Source: Rhodobiaceae bacterium
GTDB lineage: Bacteria > Pseudomonadota > Alphaproteobacteria > RS24
Assembly: GCA_018673175.1 (NCBI GenBank)
Contig: JABHDF010000013.1
Location: 1-64,000, forward strand
Direction of reading: 5' to 3'
Length of the DNA: 64,000 nucleotides
The position numbers and the translations under genes were made by a program. Under the pieces are notes generated by a model. The model was not told the DNA's origin, did not search any database, and saw nothing but the letters and a program-made list of their open reading frames with translations. The first letter of the stretch is position 1. Every line of letters starts with the position of its first letter. Below, piece after piece: positions 1 to 10,953 of the stretch.

Positions 1-246
<246 letters not shown>

Positions 247-332
247 CTCTTAATCTTTACGCCCGCGCACAACCCCGCGAAGGCTCATTTGGACCCACCT
301 ACCGCCATGACCCGATGGCCATTGGGGCAAAA

Positions 333-417
333 TGGTGGGGGGAGTTGGATTCGAACCAACGTAGGCATAGCCAACGGGTTTACAGCCCGTCCCCTTTAGC
401 CACTCGGGCATCCCCCC
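333..417 (-). tRNA. tRNA-Tyr (anticodon GTA), long variable arm, CCA encoded
   Basis: Reverse strand GGGGGGATGCCCGAGTGGCTAAAGGGGACGGGCTGTAAACCCGTTGGCTATGCCTACGTTGGTTCGAATCCAACTCCCCCCACCA; anticodon loop CTGTAAA. Confidence 0.96.
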
Positions 418-575
418 GCCCAAAGGTAAAACCTCGTGCCAGCTTTCAAGCAAACACTTGATTTTAATACGAAATTAATGCACAAAACCTTGTCCGCTAG
501 TCTCATTTTCAACCGAAAAAGGGCCCAGCGACGCAATATTTGCACATCAATGTCATCAGCCTTATAAGGAATTGT

Positions 576-1346
576 ATGTCCAAGCGCAAGCCCAACCACT
601 TAAGAAATAAAAGAAAAATCCCCGCCGAGAGTGCGGTGACTTTGCTGTATGGCACCCATGCGGTTCGCGCGGCTTTGGAAAACCCGAAACGGCGGGTGAA
701 CAAGCTATTCGCCACCCAAAACGCGGCCAACGAGCTGGAAGCGATTTGCGCCAAACGAAACATCTCAGTAGAGCTTCAAACCAGCGGCGAATTAGCCGGA
801 CTTTTGCCATCTGACGCGGTGCATCAGGGCATGGTATTGGACGCCAGTCCCCTGCCCCCCGTCTCGCTAGAAGACGCGGCCGCCTCGGGCAAATTGCTGA
901 TTATTCTCGACCAAGTATCGGATCCGCGCAATGTCGGCGCTATTTTGCGCGCCGCCGCCGTGTTTGGCGCGGGCGGCGTGATTGTGACCAAACGCAATAG
1001 CCCGCCACCGGCTGGCACTTTGGCCAAAACGGCGGTGGGGGCTTTGGAAGTAATGCCCTTGATTGAAGTGACCAATTTGGCGCGCGCGCTGGAAATGCTG
1101 CACAAGGCTGGCTATATGAGCGTCGGCCTAGACGAACACGGCGAAGTGCTGATTGACGAAGTATCGAAGGACCGCCCGATTGCCGTGGTGATGGGCGCAG
1201 AAGGCCCGGGTCTTCGTCGTCTGACGCGCGAAACCTGCGATATGCTAGCCCGCCTGCCCGTCGCCGAATGCGTCACGGGCGAAGCCTTCGCCACGCTCAA
1301 CGTGGCCACGGCAACGGCGGTTACGCTCTACGCGCTTACGCGTTAG
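576..1346 (+). CDS. rlmB: 23S rRNA 2'-O-methyltransferase, TrmH/SpoU family (RlmB-like)
   Basis: SPOUT motifs LIILDQVSDPRNVGAILRAAAVFGAGGVI, VVMGAEGPGLRRLT and LNVATATAV; start chosen at MSKRKPNH within the 540..1346 ORF. Confidence 0.9.
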   Translation: MSKRKPNHLRNKRKIPAESAVTLLYGTHAVRAALENPKRRVNKLFATQNAANELEAICAKRNISVELQTSGELAGLLPSDAVHQGMVLDASPLPPVSLEDAAASGKLLIILDQVSDPRNVGAILRAAAVFGAGGVIVTKRNSPPPAGTLAKTAVGALEVMPLIEVTNLARALEMLHKAGYMSVGLDEHGEVLIDEVSKDRPIAVVMGAEGPGLRRLTRETCDMLARLPVAECVTGEAFATLNVATATAVTLYALTR

Positions 1347-1352
1347 GGCTAC

Positions 1353-1592
1353 TTAAAGTTTATTGTGGGCGCCATCGCATAGCACGCCTTTGGCGGAGGC
1401 TTTGCAGCCGCAGAAGTAAACTTGGCCATCTTTTTCAGCTGTATAGGCGACGGGTTCGAAATCGCTGCCATTATGTTTGCCATCGCAAAACGGCTGTCGC
1501 GTCGACTTGCCGCAAGAACACCAAAAATAGGTTTTTCCCGCTTTGACTTCGGTTTTATAAGGCGCTTTTTGTGGACATTCCGCTTGGCTCAT
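1353..1592 (-). CDS. Tandem CDGSH-type iron-sulfur protein
   Basis: Two CDGSH-like motifs: CSCGKSTRQPFCDGKH and CGCKASAKGVLCDGAH. Confidence 0.9.
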   Translation of the reverse strand: MSQAECPQKAPYKTEVKAGKTYFWCSCGKSTRQPFCDGKHNGSDFEPVAYTAEKDGQVYFCGCKASAKGVLCDGAHNKL

Positions 1593-1663
1593 GTGGGGCT
1601 CCCGTGACTACTTTGTTTACACTGCTGCGATGACTATAGGGGGCAGAGCATTTCGGGCGCAAT

Positions 1664-1694
<31 letters not shown>

Positions 1695-1714
1695 CTCAAT
1701 TCAATTTGGGGAGA

Positions 1715-2890
1715 CTACTGAAGGTTCTCAATAATCGTCACATTGGCCATACCACCGCCTTCGCACATGGTTTGCAGGCCGTATTTGCCGCCTTTGCGTT
1801 GCAAAGCATTGACCAGCGTGGCCATCAATTTCGTGCCAGAGCCGCCCAATGGGTGACCCAGCGCAATCGCGCCGCCGTGCACGTTCAGTTTTTCTTCGTC
1901 GACGCCCAATTCTTTGGCGAAAGCTACCGGAATGGAGCCGAAAGCTTCGTTGACTTCAAACACGTCAATGTCTTCGATCGACAGACCGGCTTTTTCCAAC
2001 GCGCGTTTGGTGGCCGGAATTGGCGCTTCCAACATGATGACCGGATCGTGACCCATAACCGACAGGTGGATGATTTTGGCCAATGGTTTCACGCCTAGTT
2101 TTTTCAGGCCCTCTTCATTAACAATCATCACGCCCGAGGCGCCATCGCAAATTTGGCTGGCCGAGGCTGCCGTGATGACCCCATCTTCTGACAAAAGCTT
2201 GACGCCCGAAATGCTCTCGATGCTGGCGTCAAAGCGGATACCTTCATCGGTTTTGTGCATTTCTTTGTCGCCATCTTCATTGGTTACTTCAACCGGTACG
2301 ATTTCCGTATCAAAGGCACCGGCTTGGGTGGCGGCAATGGCGCGCTCGTGGCTGCGATACGCATAGGCATCGACGTCTTCTTTGCTCAGACCGTATTTCT
2401 TGGCGACCATTTCGGCACCGACAAATTGGCTGAACTGAACATTTGGATAGCGCTCTTGCATGTTCGGGGACACATAAAAGCCGTGCCCTTCTTTGAACGG
2501 CAGCGAGATCGGCAGACCCATCGGCACGCGGCTCATGCTTTCTACGCCAGCGGCGATAACGCAATCCATAGTGCCAGACATCACCGCTTGGGCGGCAAAG
2601 TGAATGGACTGTTGCGACGAACCGCACTGGCGGTCGATCGACGTGGCTGGCACGCTCTCTGGCAATTTAGAGGCCAGAACCGCGTTCCGGCCAATGTTGC
2701 CTGCTTGCTCGCCAGCTTGGCCCACACACCCCATAATGACATCTTCGACAGATGCCGGATCGGCGCCGGTACGGTCGATGAGGTTGTTGATGACTTCGGC
2801 AGCCAAATCAGCTGGATGCCAGTCTTTAAGTTTCCCGTCGCGGCGACCCCCTGCGGTGCGCGCTGCGGCTACAATATATGCTTCTGCCAT
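1715..2890 (-). CDS. Acetyl-CoA C-acyltransferase (thiolase)
   Basis: Thiolase motifs SIDRQCGSSQQSIHFAAQAVMSG, NVHGGAIALGHPLGGSG and MCEGGGMANVTIIE. Confidence 0.93.
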   Translation of the reverse strand: MAEAYIVAAARTAGGRRDGKLKDWHPADLAAEVINNLIDRTGADPASVEDVIMGCVGQAGEQAGNIGRNAVLASKLPESVPATSIDRQCGSSQQSIHFAAQAVMSGTMDCVIAAGVESMSRVPMGLPISLPFKEGHGFYVSPNMQERYPNVQFSQFVGAEMVAKKYGLSKEDVDAYAYRSHERAIAATQAGAFDTEIVPVEVTNEDGDKEMHKTDEGIRFDASIESISGVKLLSEDGVITAASASQICDGASGVMIVNEEGLKKLGVKPLAKIIHLSVMGHDPVIMLEAPIPATKRALEKAGLSIEDIDVFEVNEAFGSIPVAFAKELGVDEEKLNVHGGAIALGHPLGGSGTKLMATLVNALQRKGGKYGLQTMCEGGGMANVTIIENLQ

Positions 2891-3035
2891 GTGGCTCTCC
2901 TAATGTTGTAAAATTTTTAAAATTCACTTGAGGACTGTCATACCAAATGCGGCGGCGCTCCGACAAGTGAATTTTCATTTGCACATTTGGCGCCACCGCT
3001 TAACATGACCGCAAATCTGATTGAGGAGATCACAT

Positions 3036-4010
3036 ATGAAAACGCGTATCACAGAACTATTCGGCATCGAGCATCCCATCATTCAAGGCGGCATGCACCA
3101 TGTGGGCTATGCCGAAATGGCAGCAGGCGTTTCTAACGCTGGCGGGCTGGGCATTATTACGGGCCTCACCCAACGCACCCCAAAAGATCTGGCGAATGAA
3201 ATCGCGCGTTGCAAAGACATGACCGATAAACCCATCGGCGTGAACCTGACCTTCTTGCCAGGCTTTGCCGACCCTGATTATCCAGGCTACATCGAAGCGA
3301 TTATTGCCCATGACGTAAAAGTCGTGGAAACCGCCGGTCGCAGCCCTGAACAATATATGCCGATGCTGAAAGACGCGGGCATTAAAGTCATCCACAAATG
3401 CACCAGCGTGCGTCACTCGTTGAAAGCCGAAAAAATTGGCTGTGATGCGGTTAGCGTCGATGGTTTTGAATGCGGTGGACACCCCGGGGAAGACGATATT
3501 CCAAACATGATTTTGCTGCCGCGCGCAGCCGAAGAATTGAGCATTCCTTTTGTTGCCTCGGGCGGCATTGGCAACGCCAAGCAACTGGTTGCCGCTTTGG
3601 CGCTGGGCGCTGAGGGCGTCAACATGGGCACGCGTTTCATCGCCACCCAAGAAGCCCCCGTTCACCAAAACGTTAAAGACGCGCTTGTCGCTGCCAGCGA
3701 GCTGGACACGACGTTGATTATGCGTCCGCTGCGCAATACCGAACGGGTTTTGAAAAATGATGCGGTGAACCGTATTCTCGAAAAAGAGAAAGAGCTGGGC
3801 GCCGACATTAAAATCAACGACATCATGGATGAAGTGGCTGGCGTTTACCCGAAAATCATGTCGGATGGCGACATGGACTCGGGCGCTTGGAGCTGTGGCA
3901 TGGTCGCAGGTCTTATCCACGATGTGCCTAGCTGTCATGATTTGATCAGCGGCATGATGAAAGAAGCCGATGAGATTATCTCGAAACGTTTAAAAGCTTT
4001 TGCGGCTTAA
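3036..4010 (+). CDS. Nitronate monooxygenase / 2-nitropropane dioxygenase-family flavoprotein
   Basis: MKTRITELFGIEHPIIQGGMHHVGYAEMAAGVSNAGGLG, GGHPGE and VASGGIGNAKQLVAALALGAEGVNMGTRF motifs; start at MKTRI after GAGGAG. Confidence 0.9.
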   Translation: MKTRITELFGIEHPIIQGGMHHVGYAEMAAGVSNAGGLGIITGLTQRTPKDLANEIARCKDMTDKPIGVNLTFLPGFADPDYPGYIEAIIAHDVKVVETAGRSPEQYMPMLKDAGIKVIHKCTSVRHSLKAEKIGCDAVSVDGFECGGHPGEDDIPNMILLPRAAEELSIPFVASGGIGNAKQLVAALALGAEGVNMGTRFIATQEAPVHQNVKDALVAASELDTTLIMRPLRNTERVLKNDAVNRILEKEKELGADIKINDIMDEVAGVYPKIMSDGDMDSGAWSCGMVAGLIHDVPSCHDLISGMMKEADEIISKRLKAFAA

Positions 4011-4034
4011 GCCCATCCGCTTTTAAGAACACGC

Positions 4035-4073
4035 AAAAGCCCCGCCCTTTGCAATAAAGAGCGGGGCTTTTTT
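4035..4073 (+). terminator. Rho-independent (bidirectional) terminator
   Basis: AAAAGCCCCGC ... GCGGGGCTTTT hairpin followed by a T-run, between convergent genes. Confidence 0.85.
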
Positions 4074-4095
4074 ATGTCACAAGCCTGGCGCTTTG

Positions 4096-5733
4096 CTAGG
4101 GGGTGACGATATTAAAGTCTGGGTTGAACTCATCCAGATTGCCAAACACCTTCATCAGCGCCAGTGGATTGCCGCCCACTTTGACATTGCCCTTCACAAT
4201 CTCTTTTGGGAAGCTGGTCTTGCCGACCGCCACTTCATTAAAGATTGCGCGGGTCAGTGTCAGCGACGCATCCGGCGCCTTGGCTTGCTTGTTCGCGATA
4301 TTGTTCAGCACGCTATTGTCGAGCGAGAGAACAAATTTCTCTTTGGTGTCGGTGAAATTCAAATTGATTTTCACTTCCACATCATCCAGCCCTTCGGGAT
4401 TAAACCGCACGGCCATGAAATCTAGGAACATGCCGGTTGGCACCGAGCTGACGACATCTTGGCTGGCGGTGCGAACGCTGCCGCCTTTGACCACGCCCTC
4501 GCGCAATTCTTGCGCGCCCGTTAAGTAGAAATTGCGCCAGGGCCCGCTTTCCGCCTGATAGCCCATTTGTTCATAGGCATCCGCCAATAAGGCGCGCGCT
4601 TGTTTGTGCTTGGGATGGGCAAACACATAATGGTTCAACAACTCCGACGCCCACCGATAATCGCCCGCTTCCATAGCTGTTTTGCCTTGGCGCAATAGGC
4701 CATCGGGCCCGCCTGCCAATGCCATCATTTTGCGACCGCGTACTTCTGGTTCTTGCGGGTTTAAATTGGCTGGCACGCCATCGAAAAAGCCGAGATAGAA
4801 ATTATACACGGCGCGCACATTATGGCTCACCGTGCCGTAATAATCGCGGTTGTAGAATTCTTGCGCCAGCGAAGGCGGCAAATCCAACATGTTGGAAATC
4901 TCGGTCGACGTATACCCTTGGTTCATCAGGCGCACGGTTTGGTCGTGCATGAAACGATACATGTCGCGTTGTTTGGCGATATAGTCAGTGCCTCCCTCAC
5001 GGCCCCAACGCGGCCAATGATGCGAGCCGAACACGACATCCGTGCGGTCGCCGAATAGCTCCAACATATCGGTTAAGTGGCGCGACCAAACCAACGCATC
5101 GCGAATTTTCGCGCCGCGCGGTGTGTAAAGATTATGCATCACGCCGTTGACTTCCTCGGCCACGCAAAGCGCTTTGAGGTGCGGCAGATAGAAAACAAAT
5201 TCAGCCGGCGCTTCGGCTCCTGGTGTGAGTTGAAACTCGAACTCAATGCCGTCTAGTTTCAGTTTTTGACCGGTCTTGGTAATCGTATCCGTAGGCGTCA
5301 GCAACGTGATGGAGCCAAAGGCAACGCTTTTGCCAAGCCCGCTATCGATCGCGCCTTGTGGCGTGGCAGGCAGCAAATTGCCGAACATATAGCCAGCCCG
5401 ACGCCCCATGGCATTGCCCGCAATCACGTTTTCGCTGGAAACTTCTTTGACGAAATGCTCTGGCGCGACAAACCGAATGCGGCCTGAGGCAAGATCTTTT
5501 TCATTGGCCAAAGCGCGCACGCCCGCAAAATGGTCGGCGTGACTATGGGTGGCCAAAATGGCCTTCACCGGACGTTTGCCAAAATGGCTATCGACCAATG
5601 CCATGGCGGCTTGCATGGTTTCTGTGGCGGTCAGCGGGTCGACCACAATCCAGCCCGTTTTACCTTCGATGAAGGTTACGTTGGCGAGATCATAGCCGCG
5701 CACTTGATAGATGCCCTTGCGAACTTCAAACAA
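4096..5733 (-). pseudogene. N-terminally truncated alkylsulfatase (SdsA1/BDS1-type metallo-beta-lactamase fold)
   Basis: FEVRKGIYQVRGYDLANVTFIEGKTGWIVVDPL and THSHADHFAG (MBL metal motif), dimerisation and SCP-like C-terminal regions present. The only start is TTG, and residual in-frame codons *AKLNAIHG lie upstream of it after a stop. Confidence 0.75.
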
Positions 5734-5749
5734 ACCGTGAATGGCATTG

Positions 5750-5819
5750 AGCTTGGCTTAAAGCTCAAGTTCAGGGCTTGCGCCCTGCCTTTGAGCCTGC
5801 TCCAAGCCAGCAAGCTGGC
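5750..5819. repeat. Cluster of nested hairpins at the alkylsulfatase breakpoint
   Basis: GAGCTT..AAGCTC; GCTCAA..CAGGGC-TTGC-GCCCTG..TTGAGC; GCCAGC-AA-GCTGGC (5806-5819). Confidence 0.7.
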
Positions 5820-5962
5820 GTCGCAGTCGCCCGCCCATAAAAACGGGTCGCCAACAGCTTACGCCGTTGGACGTTGGGGAATTGAATTACTGACGGCCTC
5901 AGGATTCTGATATAATAGGAATCAAATCACACAGTGCATCGCTAAGAATGCAGGAGAAGAAA

Positions 5963-6934
5963 ATGAAAAGCTGGCAATCGAAAGAGCTAAAATGCTGCTG
6001 GAATGCCGTTAAGCGCAACTATGCGAGCGCCAAAAATGACGTTTACAAACGGGAAACAGCACTTAGCGTTGTTGCTTTAGCTTTTCTTCTTTTTGTTATT
6101 ATCCCCCAAGTTTTGGAATGTGGCTGGGCATCGCCCGCCCTCAGAACCATGATGTTTACCCTTTTCGGCATCGTCGGCCTGATGGGTTTTAGCATAAGCA
6201 TTAAAAGACACGAGGAAGACAGAAGTCGAAACGCGCAGGCTCTCGTTGAGCACAAGGCACGCGAAAAGGCAGGTCAAATTGAAAGGATGCACTCTTGCAT
6301 CCAAGAACTAACTTACGATTCTCCTTTTGCCGTTTTCCTTGGTGCTTTGCACGAATTAGAGACAATATTCGAAAAGCTAAGTTTTGAGATTAAAAAACTT
6401 TTGCTGCGCATTATTTGCTTTTTCATTCAATCGGACAGAATAAGAATGCACACGAGTGATTGTTCTCAGGAGAGCTTTGCACAGGAAGCTCGAATAAACT
6501 TTGCTTTCAAAACATTAAAGGAATTGTCGAATGGAAAACCCATAGAGGTTCTGAAGGAAAACCAATTCCTCTCGCTAGTACGCCTTAGTTTTATGACCTT
6601 CGAGGGCGAAAGCATGAAACTTGAGGGAGAAGATTTAACCGGTTGTGATTGGGAGGGCACTAGTTTCTATGACGCGTCAATTATAGACTGCAAAATAGGG
6701 GGAGAGCTATGTCTTTCGCCGAGCGACTTTAGGAATGTTCGCATTGATAAAAGCGACCTCGGCGGCACGTTAGTGAATATGAGTTCAGAATCATTCGCTT
6801 CTATGATGGGATACTTGGAAACAATGGACCCAAAAAATGATTTTATATATTTCACAGAAGCTGAACCAACTAATATTTTGCTTGGAGAGCCCTACAAGAC
6901 TAAATTTCTCCGCCTATTGCGCTACGAAAAATAA
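5963..6934 (+). CDS. Uncharacterised membrane protein with pentapeptide-like C-terminal stretch
   Basis: Two hydrophobic segments (ALSVVALAFLLFVIIPQVL; LRTMMFTLFGIVGLMGFSISI), then a soluble region with LEGEDLTGCDWEGTSFYDASIIDCKIGG. Start taken at MKSWQSK; no family firmly recognised. Confidence 0.65.
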   Translation: MKSWQSKELKCCWNAVKRNYASAKNDVYKRETALSVVALAFLLFVIIPQVLECGWASPALRTMMFTLFGIVGLMGFSISIKRHEEDRSRNAQALVEHKAREKAGQIERMHSCIQELTYDSPFAVFLGALHELETIFEKLSFEIKKLLLRIICFFIQSDRIRMHTSDCSQESFAQEARINFAFKTLKELSNGKPIEVLKENQFLSLVRLSFMTFEGESMKLEGEDLTGCDWEGTSFYDASIIDCKIGGELCLSPSDFRNVRIDKSDLGGTLVNMSSESFASMMGYLETMDPKNDFIYFTEAEPTNILLGEPYKTKFLRLLRYEK

Positions 6935-7025
6935 CAGTGATTGGTGTTAATACCCCCACTCGACGCCAGTACTAGGCAGTTAACCATTCGCCCAAACCAC
7001 CGAAGCCTAGCCATTGAATAATTGT

Positions 7026-8063
7026 TTATTGTTCATCACCCACTTTTTTCTTCTGCATATTTTTAGCGAGGCCTCGAAGTTCATCTACCGCTATTTCGAT
7101 CGGGTGCATTTTCGACGGGTCATTGTTTTTGGATTTTATCGCCATTAGACGGTCGGCGGGGTTATTACTGACCCAGCTCTTTGAGTAATCAGAGAGTATG
7201 TTTTTCCTGAGCTCAGATTCGTCCCCGCCGTAATATAAAAGCATACGTCGCTCCATATAATGGCGACTGAAGTAATCTCTTTCTAGTATCTCTGCCTTGT
7301 CCGCTTGATGGCTTAACACTCTTGCAACCCAAATAAATGGCGACAGCAATATGAGTAACAAGAAAAGCCATGGAAAAAATGCTAGCGGTTCTCTAGGAAA
7401 ATCAACAAATTCTTTTTTCACACTGTAAGAAAAAACCGAAAGTAGAATGACGCTCAAGACGGCGACTGCTGCCAACATATAATAGAAAAAAGATCTATTT
7501 TTGTTTGCTTTCAATCCTTCAGAATTCTCATTCTTTTTCAAAGCATCTAAATCAACTTGATACCCCTGAATTTCCGACTTCATATCATTTCTGTCATTCT
7601 CCAATTTGACTTTTTCTAGCTCCAACTTTCCATCAAATTCAGCCGTTAAATTCCGAGTGACGTCTCGAACTTGTTGCTCAAACTTCGCCTTGGAAATAAG
7701 CATCTGATTTTCAAGCTCTTTGTTATTTTCTTCCAACTCATTCGAAGTTTTGTCCACTTTTTTAGCCGTCTCTTGATACGATTTGTGAAGTACTAAAAGT
7801 CTGTTCTCGTACCAGTCATCTTTAACTTTTTCAAAAAAAACTATTTTGAGCTCTGTATTAACATCACCGTATCTCCAGCCAGACTGACTCATAAAATCAG
7901 AAAATTCGCTTGATGCAAAATATGTCTTATCAGTGAGTCGACCTAAGGGCGCTTCGGGAAGGAGTTTCGCAACCTCGCTCAAGCGCATTGATACTATCCT
8001 TTCTGTGTCTCGATTTAATAGTTGGAACAGCACCTTGGCCTTTGTTAATGGAACTTCAGACAT
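7026..8063 (-). CDS. Uncharacterised coiled-coil protein with two C-proximal transmembrane helices
   Basis: 345 aa ORF with a long heptad-like E/K/L-rich region, then FFYYMLAAVAVLSVILLSVFSYSV and LAFFPWLFLLLILLSPFIWVARVL. Possibly DUF6161-like (weak recognition). Confidence 0.65.
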   Translation of the reverse strand: MSEVPLTKAKVLFQLLNRDTERIVSMRLSEVAKLLPEAPLGRLTDKTYFASSEFSDFMSQSGWRYGDVNTELKIVFFEKVKDDWYENRLLVLHKSYQETAKKVDKTSNELEENNKELENQMLISKAKFEQQVRDVTRNLTAEFDGKLELEKVKLENDRNDMKSEIQGYQVDLDALKKNENSEGLKANKNRSFFYYMLAAVAVLSVILLSVFSYSVKKEFVDFPREPLAFFPWLFLLLILLSPFIWVARVLSHQADKAEILERDYFSRHYMERRMLLYYGGDESELRKNILSDYSKSWVSNNPADRLMAIKSKNNDPSKMHPIEIAVDELRGLAKNMQKKKVGDEQ

Positions 8064-8297
8064 TTTCTCTCCCCCTAGTTAACGCAGTCCCAAAAATGAA
8101 AAGAAAACGTCACTCGCATGACACCGCAATTGAGGCTGGCAAATAATTTCCTAAAAATATTACCAAAGCTAAACACCGCCCCCAACGCCCACAACAAACC
8201 CAAGGTTGCCACCCCTCTCCAACTCGCCCCACACGTGTAACACCCCGTCTAATTTCAGTGCTAAGCTGGCCACATCCATTGGGTCAACGGCCCGATG

Positions 8298-8503
8298 GCT
8301 GGGGTTTAGAACTCCCCTCGTAAAGCGGACACATGCCGCTAAGCCCAAAGCTAGCGGCTTAGTGTTTCCTTAAGCATGAATTCGTTAAATTCCGTTACTT
8401 CGGCTTAGGCTGGGGTGACGGCGGAATATAGTGCCTCGGCCTAATACGTCGTGCCGTCTTTACGCGGTAAGTTCTAACACCCCAGCACCAGCGAAAGCTG
8501 GTG
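8298..8503. repeat. Imperfect inverted repeat pair plus hairpins at the right edge of the AT-rich islet
   Basis: + strand GCTGGGGTTTAGAACTCCCCTCGTAAAG (8298-8325) resembles the reverse complement of 8458-8486, GCTGGGGTGTTAGAACTTACCGCGTAAAG. Also CACCAGC-GAAA-GCTGGTG from about 8485 and GCCGCTA..TAGCGGC near 8335-8361. Confidence 0.6.
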
Positions 8504-8535
8504 TTGGTTTTGTTCGAACAAGAAAAGAGGCAAAA

Positions 8536-10646
<2,111 letters not shown>

Positions 10647-10718
10647 CGATAAATTACCGAAAAGGACCGACATTCAAGATCGACCCTGAACAACAATAAG
10701 AAGAAGAACGGACATAAA

Positions 10719-10892
10719 ATGGCTCAATTTCTGCTGCAAATTATGCTGATCGCTGCCTATCTGGCGGCCCATGTTGTCGTCGTCATCGTCGCCGTGGGTA
10801 TTGCCATGTGGCTGCAAGGCTCCGTCGAATGGCTGATTGCTAAAGTCAACGACCCCCCCACCAAATTCGACCCGCACAACACCAACCCTTAG
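10719..10892 (+). CDS. Small membrane protein (57 aa), absent from the supplied ORF track
   Basis: ATG..TAG reads MAQFLLQIMLIAAYLAAHVVVVIVAVGIAMWLQGSVEWLIAKVNDPPTKFDPHNTNP, preceded by AAGAAGAAGAACGG. Confidence 0.5.
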   Translation: MAQFLLQIMLIAAYLAAHVVVVIVAVGIAMWLQGSVEWLIAKVNDPPTKFDPHNTNP

Positions 10893-10953
10893 CCCTAGCC
10901 TATGATTTTGGGAGCGCGCTTCCTATTTTCCGCAATCGCGCTATATTGCGTGC

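Noticed and set aside
2255-2911. 218 aa ORF antisense to thiolase
   Set aside because: Shadow ORF; the opposite strand has unambiguous thiolase motifs.
3057-3938. 293 aa ORF antisense to the nitronate monooxygenase gene
   Set aside because: Fully contained in a confidently identified gene with no protein-family motifs.
8298-8486. Integron attC site or tmRNA at the right islet edge
   Set aside because: The GTTAGAAC-like cores do not fit the attC consensus GTTRRRY, no tmRNA tag peptide or tRNA-like end was found, and no integrase is present.
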